Shown: piece by piece, positions 18,459 to 26,728 of the stretch | Numbering within the stretch: position 1 is the first letter of the stretch | How the letters are laid out: every line of letters starts with the position of its first letter | Assembly (NCBI RefSeq): GCF_000013405.1 | Contig: NC_007759.1 | Location: forward strand, 1,923,001-1,987,000 | DNA from: Syntrophus aciditrophicus SB | GTDB lineage: Bacteria; Desulfobacterota; Syntrophia; Syntrophales; Syntrophaceae | Direction: 5' to 3' | Length of the DNA stretch: 64,000 nt | Notes under the pieces: generated by a model | Database searches by the model: none | Told to the model about the DNA's origin: nothing | The model's input: the letters and a program-made list of their open reading frames with translations, nothing else | Position numbers and translations under genes: made by a program

Positions 18459-18929
18459 ATGCCGAATTTCTCAAAGAACGAAGAAGTATTGTTTTCAGCC
18501 GTCAATGAAATCTTCGAGGAAAAAATTCCCTTCAATAAAATCATCGGACTTAAAGTCAGGTTCATAAGCCCTGAGCAGGTAAAGCTTTCCTTTGAGATGC
18601 GGGATGAGTTGATCGGGAACGCCATCCGCAGGATGCTGTATGGCGGGGTGATTTCATCCGCCATCGATATGACGGCCGGCCTGGCAGCATTTATGGGCTT
18701 TCAGGAAAAAATGTCCGGTAAACCCATGGAAGAGAAACTGGCCATGATCGGGCGGTTGAGCACGATGAGTCTTCATGTGGAATATCTGCGGCCGGGCCTT
18801 GGCAGGGAGTTTGTCTGTACGGGATACAACGTAAGAACGGGAAACAAGGTCGCGGTGATCAGAACGGAACTGATGAACGATCAGGATGAGCTCATCGCCG
18901 TGGGAAGCGTTTCTTACATACTGGTATAG
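18459..18929 (+). CDS. Hotdog-fold thioesterase family protein
   Basis: A 156-residue protein of the PaaI/YigI-type thioesterase superfamily. The key stretch is LYGGVISSAIDMTAGLAAFMG, matching the H/Y-GG-x-x-x-x-x-D-x-x-x helix of hotdog acyl-CoA thioesterases with Asp as the likely catalytic residue. SLHVEYLRPG matches the following strand. AGGAGAAACG lies ahead of the ATG. It sits between ettA and cydA on the same strand. The acyl substrate is unknown. Confidence 0.75.
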   Translation: MPNFSKNEEVLFSAVNEIFEEKIPFNKIIGLKVRFISPEQVKLSFEMRDELIGNAIRRMLYGGVISSAIDMTAGLAAFMGFQEKMSGKPMEEKLAMIGRLSTMSLHVEYLRPGLGREFVCTGYNVRTGNKVAVIRTELMNDQDELIAVGSVSYILV

Positions 18930-19082
18930 CCCGCACTGCTCTGCCTTCCCGTCATCTCTTTCATCAAAAACAAATTCCGTTGCATTTCTCACTTTCCCCT
19001 GCGATAATCATTGCGTTTGAACGTTGGCGTCTCAAGGGTAAAGTTCGGCATGTGACTGTTCAATGCATGAGGAGAAGACTCT

Positions 19083-20420
19083 ATGGATGTTTTAACGCTC
19101 AGTCGATTGCAGTTCGCCATGACGGCGGGTTTTCATTTCCTTTTTGTCCCCCTGACCCTGGGCCTCTCCATCCTGGTCGCCTTCATGGAGAGCCGGTATG
19201 TCTTCACCGGAAACCCCTTGTATCTGCGCATGACGCGCTTCTGGGGCAAACTCTTCCTGATTAATTTTGCCGTCGGTCTCGTCACCGGCCTGACCCTGGA
19301 ATTCCAGTTCGGCATGAACTGGGCATCCTATTCCCGTTTCGTGGGCGACATCTTCGGCACCCCCCTGGCCATCGAGGCAACTGCCGCCTTTTTTCTGGAA
19401 TCCACCTTTATCGGCTTGTGGATTTTCGGCTGGAAACGTCTTTCTCCCCGTCTGCATGCCTTTACGATCTGGGTGGTCGCCTTCGCCACCAACTTTTCCG
19501 CCCTCTGGATTCTTCTCGCCAATGGCTGGATGCAGCACCCCGTCGGGTTCGTCCTCCGCAACGCGCGGGCTGAAATGGTTGACTTCCCTGCCCTGCTTAC
19601 CAGCAGTTACGGCTGGCTCAAGTTTCTGCACACCATAACCGCCGGCTACGTAACCGCCGCCTTTTTCGTTCTTGGCATTTCCGCCTGGCAGATCCTGAAA
19701 AAGCGGGAGGTTCCCCTTTTCAAATCCTCTTTCCGGATCGCAGCCGTTTTCGGTCTGTTGAGTTCCATGGCAGTTGTCGGCATCGGCGATTTCCATGGAG
19801 CGGAAGTCGCCCGCGTTCAGCCGGGGAAACTGGCCGCTATGGAGTCGCTCTGGGAAACGGAAAGCTCCGTCCCCTTTTACCTTTTTGTACTGCCGGACGC
19901 AAAGAATGAACGCAACAGCATTGAGGCTGTCGGCATTCCCTACATGGTCAGCTTTCTCGCCTATCGGGACATTCATGCCGAACTCAAGGGTTTGAAGGAA
20001 TTTCCCAGAGAAGATCGGCCTCCGGTCATGGAAACCTTCCTCGGTTTCCGAATCATGGTCGCTCTAGGAGGACTCTTCATGCTTCTTGCCGCCATTGCCC
20101 TTTATCTGAGTGTCCGGAACCGCCTTGAATCTTTACCCCGTTTCCTCTGGCTGATGGCGCTCTCACTTCCCCTTCCCTATCTGGCCGGCCAGGCGGGATG
20201 GGTCGTGGCTGAGGTGGGCCGCCAGCCGTGGATCGTTTACGGCCTGCTGAGAACGAAGGATGCCGTCTCACCCAATATAGCAGGCAGTCAGGTGTTGTTT
20301 TCCCTCATTGGTCTGGGCCTGCTTTATACCTTTCTCGGGATTGTCGGGCTGTGTCTGATGATCTACCACATCAGGAAAGGCCCGGAACCTGAAGCGACCG
20401 AGCCAGGCGCCTCTTCTTAA
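19083..20420 (+). CDS. cydA: Cytochrome bd quinol oxidase subunit I
   Basis: The heme-bearing membrane subunit of the bd-type quinol oxidase, which reduces oxygen to water with high affinity. The 445 residues contain the N-terminal axial histidine (H18 in MTAGFHFLFVPLTLG), the quinol-site GRQPW segment in VVAEVGRQPWIVYGLLRT, a short Q-loop after FHGAEVARVQPGKLAAME, and at least eight membrane helices. The start has GAGGAGAAG upstream. cydB follows 25 bases later. In an otherwise anaerobic gene set it most likely removes trace oxygen. Confidence 0.97.
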   Translation: MDVLTLSRLQFAMTAGFHFLFVPLTLGLSILVAFMESRYVFTGNPLYLRMTRFWGKLFLINFAVGLVTGLTLEFQFGMNWASYSRFVGDIFGTPLAIEATAAFFLESTFIGLWIFGWKRLSPRLHAFTIWVVAFATNFSALWILLANGWMQHPVGFVLRNARAEMVDFPALLTSSYGWLKFLHTITAGYVTAAFFVLGISAWQILKKREVPLFKSSFRIAAVFGLLSSMAVVGIGDFHGAEVARVQPGKLAAMESLWETESSVPFYLFVLPDAKNERNSIEAVGIPYMVSFLAYRDIHAELKGLKEFPREDRPPVMETFLGFRIMVALGGLFMLLAAIALYLSVRNRLESLPRFLWLMALSLPLPYLAGQAGWVVAEVGRQPWIVYGLLRTKDAVSPNIAGSQVLFSLIGLGLLYTFLGIVGLCLMIYHIRKGPEPEATEPGASS

Positions 20421-20445
20421 ACAGCAGAACGGGAGGTACGACATC

Positions 20446-21471
20446 ATGGATTATCAGCTGATCTGGTTTGTTCTCTGGGGACTTCTCTGGGCCGCATATT
20501 TTGCCACCGGCGGTTTCGATCTGGGGGCGGGAATGCTTCTTCCCGGGCTGGGAAAAACGGAACACGAAAAAGAGGCACTTCTGGAAAGTTTCGGTCCGCT
20601 GTGGAACGGCAACGAAGTCTGGCTGGTCACGGCGGGCGGCGCAACCTTCGCCGCCTTCCCCACCGCTTACGCCGTACTCTTCAGTTCCTTTTACATTCCC
20701 CTTCTGTTGATTCTCTTCGCCCTGATTGTCCGGGGCGTCGCTCTGGAATTTCGGGAAAAACTCGCGTCGCAGTCCTGGCGAAAGGCTTGCGATACCGCCA
20801 TCGTAACGGGAAGTGTCGTTCCGGCCTTCCTCTTCGGCGTTTTTTTCGGCAATGTCTTTCAGGGATTGCCCCTGGATGACCGGGGGTACAGCGGGACCTT
20901 TCTTCAGCTTCTCAATCCTTACACCCTCCTGGCAGGGATTCTTTTCTGTGTCCTTTTCCTCTCCCACGGCGCCCTCTGGATCGCCTACCGAACGGAGGGT
21001 GATCTGTCCATGCGGGCGGCAACCTTCGCTCGAAACTACTGGCCCGCTGTTGCCCTGGCCGTGATCCTTTTCTTCATTTCCTCTATCTTCAAGACGCAGC
21101 TTTTCGCAAATTATCTCCAGAACGCCCTTCTGTTCCTCTTTCCTGTCCTGTCGCTGCTTTCCCTTGCCGCTCTGAGGTTTTACCTGAAGAAGTCGGAATT
21201 TCTCTCAGCTTTTCTATTTTCCGGATTGAATATCATCCTGGTCATGGCAACCGCCCTGGCCGGCCTGTATCCGAACCTGCTTCCCTCGCTCTCCAATCCC
21301 TCCTTCAGCATCACGATTTTCAATGCCTCCTCAGGCCTTTACACTCTGAAGATCATGACCGTGGCCGCCGCTGTCTTTGTCCCCATCATTCTCGTCTATC
21401 AGTTATGGGTTTACCGGATATTCCGGCATAAAATCCCCGCCGCGAGGACGGGAGAAGATCTGTACCTTTAA
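20446..21471 (+). CDS. cydB: Cytochrome bd quinol oxidase subunit II
   Basis: The membrane partner of CydA. It begins MDYQLIWFVLWGLLWAAYFATGGFDLGAGMLLPGLG, of which the GFDLG part is diagnostic. FGPLWNGNEVWLVTAGGATFAAFP is the conserved second-helix region. The 341 residues contain about eight membrane helices. GGGAGGT precedes the ATG. No cydX-like short frame or cydCD exporter follows; mscL is next, 89 bases downstream. Confidence 0.97.
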   Translation: MDYQLIWFVLWGLLWAAYFATGGFDLGAGMLLPGLGKTEHEKEALLESFGPLWNGNEVWLVTAGGATFAAFPTAYAVLFSSFYIPLLLILFALIVRGVALEFREKLASQSWRKACDTAIVTGSVVPAFLFGVFFGNVFQGLPLDDRGYSGTFLQLLNPYTLLAGILFCVLFLSHGALWIAYRTEGDLSMRAATFARNYWPAVALAVILFFISSIFKTQLFANYLQNALLFLFPVLSLLSLAALRFYLKKSEFLSAFLFSGLNIILVMATALAGLYPNLLPSLSNPSFSITIFNASSGLYTLKIMTVAAAVFVPIILVYQLWVYRIFRHKIPAARTGEDLYL

Positions 21472-21560
21472 GCACAGCGGCCTTTTTAGACAGCAGATCT
21501 TTATAATGCAGATGATGCTGAATTTTTTTAAAAATTTATATGAATAAGGAGGAATGAACG

Positions 21561-22019
21561 ATGTTCAAGGAATTCAAGGAGTTTGCATTAAAAGGAAACG
21601 TTGTGGATATGGCCGTGGGTATCATTCTGGGTGTTGCCTTCGGCGCCATCGTGAAATCACTTGTCGATGATCTTCTCATGCCCGGCATCGGTATACTCCT
21701 GGGCTCTGCCGATTTTTCCAATCTGTTTCTCGTCATAAAAGAAGGCGCAACCCCCGGACCTTTCACCACCCTGGCTGACGCGCAGAAAGCCGGCGCAGTC
21801 ACGATTAATTATGGACTTTTTATCAATACCATCGTTAATTTTATTATTGTAGCTTTCGCCTTGTTTCTGGTTATCCGCAACATCAACCAACTCCGGAGAA
21901 TGACGGAAAAGCCCCCTGTCGAAGAGGCGCCCACAACCAAAGACTGTCCCTACTGCCTCTCCGCCATCCCCCTCAAAGCCACGCGCTGCCCGAACTGCAC
22001 ATCTGAACTGAAGGGTTAA
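21561..22019 (+). CDS. mscL: Large-conductance mechanosensitive channel MscL with C-terminal zinc ribbon
   Basis: A tension-gated inner-membrane pore that releases solutes on hypo-osmotic shock. [20 protein letters not shown] and [17 protein letters not shown] form the N-terminal helix and pore helix TM1; [17 protein letters not shown] is TM2. After the usual cytoplasmic segment the protein carries [18 protein letters not shown], a four-cysteine zinc-ribbon-like tail that classical MscL lacks. It has 152 residues, and GGAGG lies ten bases before the ATG. The tail may sense redox or metal state, or only stabilise the bundle; the sequence cannot decide. Confidence 0.95.
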   Translation: MFKEFKEFALKGNVVDMAVGIILGVAFGAIVKSLVDDLLMPGIGILLGSADFSNLFLVIKEGATPGPFTTLADAQKAGAVTINYGLFINTIVNFIIVAFALFLVIRNINQLRRMTEKPPVEEAPTTKDCPYCLSAIPLKATRCPNCTSELKG

Positions 22020-22487
22020 CTCCACACGTTGTGGTGCGTATGTCCGTCCACCAAAGGCGGCATACGCATCACCGAGAAAAACATTCAGAACACGCAACGT
22101 TAATAGTTGCTGTTATCCAACACTATGTCTACATAGCATCAATTACCCGATTCCTTCCTGACACTTCAACCTGAAATAGAACTGCACCCGCAGAGTTGAG
22201 AATTCCGTCGACCGGTCTTTGTTCCGTTGCTGCGTTCACACCGATGATGATTTTTATGGAAAAAACCCATTTTTTCAGAGCCACCGCAAGGATACGCCTC
22301 GACGTGTTGACTTTCTTTTCTCGAAGCCATACACTCAAATCAAATGGGTCTGGATATGATGCTGACTTACTGCCTTTTTCTTATCGTGGTGATGAGATCT
22401 TGAACGATTGTCTCAGCAGTTCAAGCTATTCAGTATTTGTCTTTCAGTAAAGAAAATCAAATAAGGTTTAAAAAAGGAGGTGTCGGT
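22020..22487. other. Gene-free spacer before the selenoprotein gene
   Basis: No frame here is convincing. Just after mscL an inverted repeat (about GTGCGTATG at 22034-22042 with CATACGCAT near 22061-22069) could fold but has no U tract. At 22399-22405 and 22419-22425 CTTGAAC and GTTCAAG form a spaced inverted repeat, 63 bases ahead of the selenoprotein start, which could be an operator. A short minus-strand frame at 22129-22338 resembles nothing I recognise. Confidence 0.4.
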
Positions 22488-23057
22488 ATGTCAATCAACT
22501 GGATTAGTTCATTTGACGAGGGGGTACAAAAGGCGAATGAGGAGGACAAACTTATTCTTCTCGACTTCTTCAATCCCAATTGAATAGGCTGTAAAACAAT
22601 GGACGCGGTCGCGTACCCGGATGCAGCCGTCACTGACTTCATAACCAGGAATTTCATTCCGATCAGAATTCAGGCAAGTGATGCCGAACTGGGCCCCAGA
22701 TTCCGCATCAAATGGACCCCTTCCCTGCTGATTCTCGATAAACAAGGTCTGGAGCACAACAGATCCCTGGGATTCTTTTACCCCCAGGAATTGATCCCCT
22801 CGTTACTTCTGGGGATAGGGAAAGTTTTCTTCGGTCAGCCGGACAGGCCGAAAGCGATTTCATATTTTAAACAAATCACCATGGCCTATCCCGAATCTTT
22901 TCAGGCTCCGGAAGCCGTGTACCTCAAAGGCGTTTCTCAATATATTGAGGATCACGATGTGGCGAATCTGTTCGATATTTATGAATGTTTAAAATCCCGC
23001 TATCCTGACAGTGAATGGCTTATGAGGGCGGATCCTTATCGACTTTTAAAAAAATGA
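22488..23057 (+). CDS. Thioredoxin-like selenoprotein (UGA-encoded Sec, U-I-G-C site)
   Basis: A 189-residue thioredoxin-fold protein whose frame contains an in-frame TGA at 22581-22583 (residue 32). The context is LLDFFNPN-U-IGCKTMD: selenocysteine in place of the first cysteine of a C-x-x-C redox site, with the resolving Cys at 35. AAAAAGGAGG lies seven bases before the ATG, an ideal ribosome site for the upstream start. KWTPSLLILD carries the cis-proline loop. The last 90 residues look helical and TPR-like. A SECIS-type hairpin follows the TGA. Conventional gene calling would give a truncated protein starting at 22599. Its partner is unknown; a peroxide or disulfide reductase role is plausible. 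Confidence 0.85.
22584..22628 (+). promoter_or_regulatory. Bacterial SECIS element for Sec insertion
   Basis: Directly after the TGA, a lower stem pairs GGCTGT (22587-22592) with GCAGCC (22623-22628). The apical hairpin GGACGCGGTCGCGTACC (22601-22617) exposes a GGUC loop. The E. coli fdhF SECIS shows the same GGUC loop and closing GG/CC pairs. The loop G lies 24 bases after the TGA, inside the range used by SelB. Confidence 0.8.
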
Positions 23058-23195
23058 CACGGAATTTCCTGCATTCCAGGCGGCATTTCCACATATTTAT
23101 GCTTTTCCGGCTGCAGTTACAAAATTGGCCAAACTGTTCTGCGTGATGAAAGACACCCATGGTGTTTGATGGCGGCTGAATGCCTTACATCTACT

Positions 23196-23241
23196 GAAAC
23201 CGGCAAGGCCCGTCCGCCATGTCGGCTGCGGACCTTGCCGG
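23196..23241 (-). terminator. Terminator-like hairpin after the epimerase gene
   Basis: CCGGCAAGG (23200-23208) and CCTTGCCGG (23233-23241) form a 9-bp stem with further CCGC/GCGG pairing inside. On the minus strand it is followed by TTTCAG, a weak U tract. It starts eight bases past the stop of the minus-strand epimerase. Confidence 0.6.
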
Positions 23242-23248
23242 AATCCGG

Positions 23249-23680
23249 TCAGAAATCTCTCTTCTCTTTATCGTCAATCATTTCAACCAGAACCCCGTTG
23301 AGTTTTTTCGGGTGCACAAAGGCATATTCACAGTTGCGGAAAGGACGGACAATCTCTCCCCGCTTATCGGGTATGAACGGATACCCCTTGTCCAGAAGTT
23401 CCTTGACGGCTTCGCGGGTTTTTCCCACATTGAAGCTGATAAGCATGACACCCTCGCCGTTCTTTTCGATGAATTTGGCAACATCGCCGTCCGGTGCTGT
23501 GGATTCCATTAATTCAAATCCCACTTCCCCTATCCAGTAGCGTGCGACGCGTATCTTTTCCGGTTCGTCCACATAAGCGTCGTCCGGCTTGTCTTTTCCC
23601 AAAAGCGGCTCCCATGTCCTGCGGGCCTCATCCAGGTTCCTGACTGCAATGCAGATATGATCCAGCCTTTGGATATCCAT
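23249..23680 (-). CDS. mce: Methylmalonyl-CoA epimerase-like VOC protein
   Basis: A vicinal-oxygen-chelate protein of 143 residues resembling methylmalonyl-CoA epimerase, which interconverts the R and S forms in propionate or succinyl-CoA metabolism. Metal ligand candidates are H8 in LDHICIAVRN, the Glu of GFELMES, the His of FVHPK and the Glu of GVLVEMI. The open frame extends to 23731, but AGGAGAGG sits just before the ATG at 23680, which also gives the normal N terminus. It is isolated from mutase genes here, so other VOC functions remain possible. Confidence 0.8.
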   Translation of the reverse strand: MDIQRLDHICIAVRNLDEARRTWEPLLGKDKPDDAYVDEPEKIRVARYWIGEVGFELMESTAPDGDVAKFIEKNGEGVMLISFNVGKTREAVKELLDKGYPFIPDKRGEIVRPFRNCEYAFVHPKKLNGVLVEMIDDKEKRDF

Positions 23681-23795
23681 TACCTCTCCTTCTTTCTGCA
23701 GGCCGGGCACACCTGCGTCTTCCAGGTTCAACAGAAACGGCGGGACTAATCGCTTGAGGTATCGTACGGATACGGTGCCGCCCTCTCCGAGATTA

Positions 23796-24407
23796 TCATT
23801 TTACAGTAAAGGATGCCTGCATTTCGTCTGAGGCTGTTCCCGATTTAATCCTGTAGGTAACGATGTAAAGGCCTTTTTTCGCGGTCTCCGGCAATGTTAA
23901 GGGAATGCTTGAAGTAAAGGTCCCCGTTCCCCTGGTTGTCCGTATTTCCGGGTTGCCTACAAGTTCATTCCCCAGTCTTATTTCTCTCGTTTCAACGATA
24001 TTGAGCTGTGCATCCTTCGAATCGCTCAACAGAGCATAAGTCATCTTGAGTTCGACGTTGCCGCCTGGTTTCACAATCTGGGGAACAGTTGAAACATCCT
24101 CAATTCTCAGCAGGGTTCCCTGACTGACATCGTAATCGTATCTTTTTGCCGTTTCCGTACCCGTTCGTTTCTGATCGTAATAATAATGGCCGAGCACGCC
24201 GCCGACAAGAGCGCCGATAAGACCTCCGATAACAGCGCTTTTTGTGTCCTTTCCTAAAACCGAGCCCAATACGGCTCCTGCCGCCGCGCCCATTCCCGCG
24301 CCTGTCGCCGCACCTTTACGCTCCTCCGGAATGTTCGGCATTGTCTGACAACTGGTCACAAAAACGAAAGCCGCCAGAACGAGAACAAGAATTATCCTTT
24401 TTTTCAT
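23796..24407 (-). CDS. Lipoprotein with glycine-zipper segment
   Basis: A 203-residue envelope protein. The signal peptide ends in a lipobox VTSC (Cys20). A glycine-rich double zipper follows (GAATGAGMGAAAGAVLGSVLG then AVIGGLIGALVGGVLGHYY), typical of small outer-membrane or periplasmic lipoproteins. The C-terminal half is beta-rich and may be an Ig-like or adhesion fold. GGGGGGATAA precedes the ATG. It lies next to a BON-domain lipoprotein on the same strand, 39 bases away. No specific function is known. Confidence 0.75.
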   Translation of the reverse strand: MKKRIILVLVLAAFVFVTSCQTMPNIPEERKGAATGAGMGAAAGAVLGSVLGKDTKSAVIGGLIGALVGGVLGHYYYDQKRTGTETAKRYDYDVSQGTLLRIEDVSTVPQIVKPGGNVELKMTYALLSDSKDAQLNIVETREIRLGNELVGNPEIRTTRGTGTFTSSIPLTLPETAKKGLYIVTYRIKSGTASDEMQASFTVK

Positions 24408-24446
24408 AGTATTATCCCCCCATCAGGCAACTGTTGTCGTTCTTTT

Positions 24447-24761
24447 TTATTTTAGAATCAAATTGTTCTTTACGGAAACTACCCCCTGGACGCTTCTTGC
24501 AATTTTTTCAGCGTGTTCCTTAGTTTTCTGGCTGTCTACAAAACCGCTCAACTGAACCACGCCTTTGTATGTCTCCACACTGATTTGAAACACCTTCAGG
24601 CCTGCATCCTGAGCCAGCAACGTTTTTACTTTAGTGGTAATGACGGAATCATCAATAAATTCCCCGGTGCTTGACGATGTAGGAGTTGACGCACAGCCCA
24701 GCAGGGCAACCATCAGAAGCAGACTGATTAACGTTCTTGCGATTATCTTTGATTTAGCCAT
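24447..24761 (-). CDS. BON-domain lipoprotein
   Basis: A 104-residue lipoprotein with signal peptide and lipobox LLGC (Cys22), then a single BON domain: DSVITTKVKTLLAQDAGLKV, VETYKGVVQLSGFVDS and IARSVQGVVSVKNNLILK. BON domains, as in OsmY, bind phospholipid surfaces and are often induced by osmotic or envelope stress. GGAGGAGG lies seven bases before the ATG. It probably forms an envelope-stress operon with the glycine-zipper lipoprotein downstream. Confidence 0.9.
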   Translation of the reverse strand: MAKSKIIARTLISLLLMVALLGCASTPTSSSTGEFIDDSVITTKVKTLLAQDAGLKVFQISVETYKGVVQLSGFVDSQKTKEHAEKIARSVQGVVSVKNNLILK

Positions 24762-24869
24762 GGTTTTTACCTCCTCCTTGAAATAATTGAAAATTGTTAA
24801 AAAACTCTTCCCTCTCTCCTTTTAAAAATGGGACAGACTTTTCACCTTCTCTTTTCTGCTGTCTCTATC

Positions 24870-25604
24870 TCATTTAGGGCCTTGTGCCTTTTCAGGCCTT
24901 CCCTTGCCGTCCCTTTTTTCTCCTCCTCTCTGTTCATGCCCCCCTTGGGATCTCCGAGAATCCTGATGCCGGACTTCCCTGAAGTGCTGCCGGTCTTTGC
25001 TTTCTTCGCGGGATTGCGGCCGGGGTTGCGGCTGGTATATCTCACGCTGTTGCGGCCGGGATTGGGGCCGATTCATTTCTTGCGGCTGCGGTCGGGGTTG
25101 CGTCTGTACGGATCGGGGGGACTGCTGCGGCTGCGGTCTGGATTTCATATCCGGAACCCCCCAATACTGCCGGCGTTCCCAATGTTTCTGCCTTTCCCAT
25201 TTTTTCCAGTTCCTTTGAACCTGGCTGGCGGGAACACGCTGGTGCTGCCAGGGATAACCCTGCCAGCGATGATCCCGATAATCATCTCTCCACCGCGGGG
25301 GAACCGTTGCGTAGAACAACGGCCTTCCTTTATAGTAAGCCCAGCCTCTGTCATAATAGCGTGAACGATACCAGTACCCTCCCCAAGGACGCCACCACCA
25401 GCCGCCATAGAAAAAAATGTCCACGGGGACGTCCGGAACGGCATAAACATAAGTTCCGGGGATCACGACGGTTACCGGCGGCGCTGAAAATACGATGGCC
25501 GGCGGCAGGGCGATGCCGACGTGAACATTGACGTCGGCTTTTGCTGAGACAGGAACAATCATCAGAAGTGCCAGAAGCATTGTTCCCGGAATTATCTTTT
25601 TCAT
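24870..25604 (-). CDS. Secreted Trp/Tyr-rich protein with Pro/Gln/Arg tail
   Basis: A 244-residue exported protein with a cleavable signal peptide (cut after about A23 in SAKADV). The core is AVPDVPVDIFFYGGWWWRPW followed by many Tyr, Trp and Arg residues and a QRNWKKWERQKHW helix. The last 90 residues are low-complexity Pro/Gln/Arg/Ser repeats. Similar proteins occur in Geobacter-type deltaproteobacteria without an assigned role. AAAGGAG precedes the ATG. It lies beside two other envelope proteins on the same strand, so cell-envelope or stress function is a reasonable guess only. Confidence 0.75.
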   Translation of the reverse strand: MKKIIPGTMLLALLMIVPVSAKADVNVHVGIALPPAIVFSAPPVTVVIPGTYVYAVPDVPVDIFFYGGWWWRPWGGYWYRSRYYDRGWAYYKGRPLFYATVPPRWRDDYRDHRWQGYPWQHQRVPASQVQRNWKKWERQKHWERRQYWGVPDMKSRPQPQQSPRSVQTQPRPQPQEMNRPQSRPQQREIYQPQPRPQSREESKDRQHFREVRHQDSRRSQGGHEQRGGEKRDGKGRPEKAQGPK

Positions 25605-25889
25605 CCTGATTAACTCCTTTATTCGTTTATTCTTTCTTTTTGTTTATTTCATTTGTTCTCCAATACTTTCCCGGATTACGGAAATCAAACTCTCTCTGCA
25701 TAATATCTTTTCATCTGATCCAAATCAATCCTGTTGTTTTATAATTCCGCTTCCCCTCCCGAAACATCGCAAAGGCAGTCCTGAATCATGAATAACCTGA
25801 GAGCGCCGTATCTTAATTGTTTGACAAACAACGGCACAAATAATAAGGGTGACCGGGCTGTAATTCTTGGATGGAAAAGAGGAAATGCC

Positions 25890-26555
25890 TTGACTTATCT
25901 GCTGGACATTCTGGGCACTCTGGTTTTTGCCGTTTCCGGGGCCTTCCGGGCTGTCAAGTACGAACTGGACCTCCTCGGGGTCCTTGTCCTCGCGGTGGCC
26001 ACCGGGGTGGGCGGAGGAATTCTCCGCGATCTCCTGATCGGTTTTGTGCCTCCGTCGGCCTTCCGGGATGAAACCTATCTTCTTGTCTGCTTTCTTGGCG
26101 GACTGCTTGTCTTTCTCGCCGCGCCCAAAATCGCACGGCGTTGGGACCTGGTGATGGCGGCGGATGCTTTGGGACTGGGGGTGTTTTCCGCAATCGGCGC
26201 CGCCAAGGCCGCGGAGTTTCACCTTGGGCCCGTGGGAATCGTCATGATGGCTGTTCTGACTGCTACGGGAGGAGGGGTTGTCCGGGATATCCTGGTAAGA
26301 GAAATTCCTGCGGTTATCCGGGTCGATTTTTACGCGACCGCCGCCCTCTGCGGCGGGCTTTCTTTTCTGGCTGCCGGACTGGCCGGTATGAACGAGTTTT
26401 TTCAGCTTCTCATCTCCATTATCGTTGCCACAGGGCTGCGGCTCATCGCCATGATTTATCGGATTAATCTTCCCCGGGTGCGCAGCCTGCCTGAATCTCC
26501 CACGGAGTTGACCCACAGGCATAAAGCTGAGAAGAAAAAACCTCGCGCCTTCTGA
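25890..26555 (+). CDS. UPF0126/TRIC-like membrane protein (YicG family)
   Basis: An integral membrane protein with two repeats of the UPF0126 glycine signature: ATGVGGGILRDLLIG and ATGGGVVRDILVREIP, each following hydrophobic helices, seven helices in all. Bacterial homologues form trimeric potassium-type channels (TRIC fold). The open frame begins at ATG 25788, but AGAGGAAA lies just before a TTG at 25890, giving LTYLLDILGTLVFAVSG, the usual N terminus. A 15-base inverted repeat (TTGTTTG-A-CAAACAA, 25817-25831) lies upstream and may be regulatory. The protein ends in a Lys-rich tail. Confidence 0.85.
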   Translation: MTYLLDILGTLVFAVSGAFRAVKYELDLLGVLVLAVATGVGGGILRDLLIGFVPPSAFRDETYLLVCFLGGLLVFLAAPKIARRWDLVMAADALGLGVFSAIGAAKAAEFHLGPVGIVMMAVLTATGGGVVRDILVREIPAVIRVDFYATAALCGGLSFLAAGLAGMNEFFQLLISIIVATGLRLIAMIYRINLPRVRSLPESPTELTHRHKAEKKKPRAF

Positions 26556-26684
26556 ATGTCTCCTGCCATCATCGTCTGTCGCCCGATCCGGCATGTTCCC
26601 CGAAGCCTGACAAATTGCTTGATTTATCAGAAATGATGATATAGAAGGCGTCTTTGTTTCAATTTTTATTGAAGGTCTCCTTGT

Positions 26685-26721
26685 CCGGACTCGGTGTCCG
26701 GACTTCAGAGCCGAGAGGAGG
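26685..26721 (+). promoter_or_regulatory. Putative rpsF leader hairpin (S6:S18 autoregulation)
   Basis: CTCGG (26690-26694) can pair with CCGAG (26711-26715). The right arm runs into the GAGGAGG ribosome site of rpsF, and the loop contains a CCG within GTCCGG. An S6-S18 binding motif at this place is known in many bacteria. The match is by position and rough shape only. Confidence 0.35.
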
Positions 26722-26728
26722 AAAAGCA

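Noticed and set aside
22129-22338. 69-residue minus-strand frame between mscL and the selenoprotein
   Set aside because: No ribosome site and no recognisable family; probably random.
22599-23057. Protein starting at ATG 22599 as an ordinary thioredoxin-fold gene
   Set aside because: It lacks the first strand and half of the redox site, and its ATG has no ribosome site. The frame upstream of the TGA supplies both.
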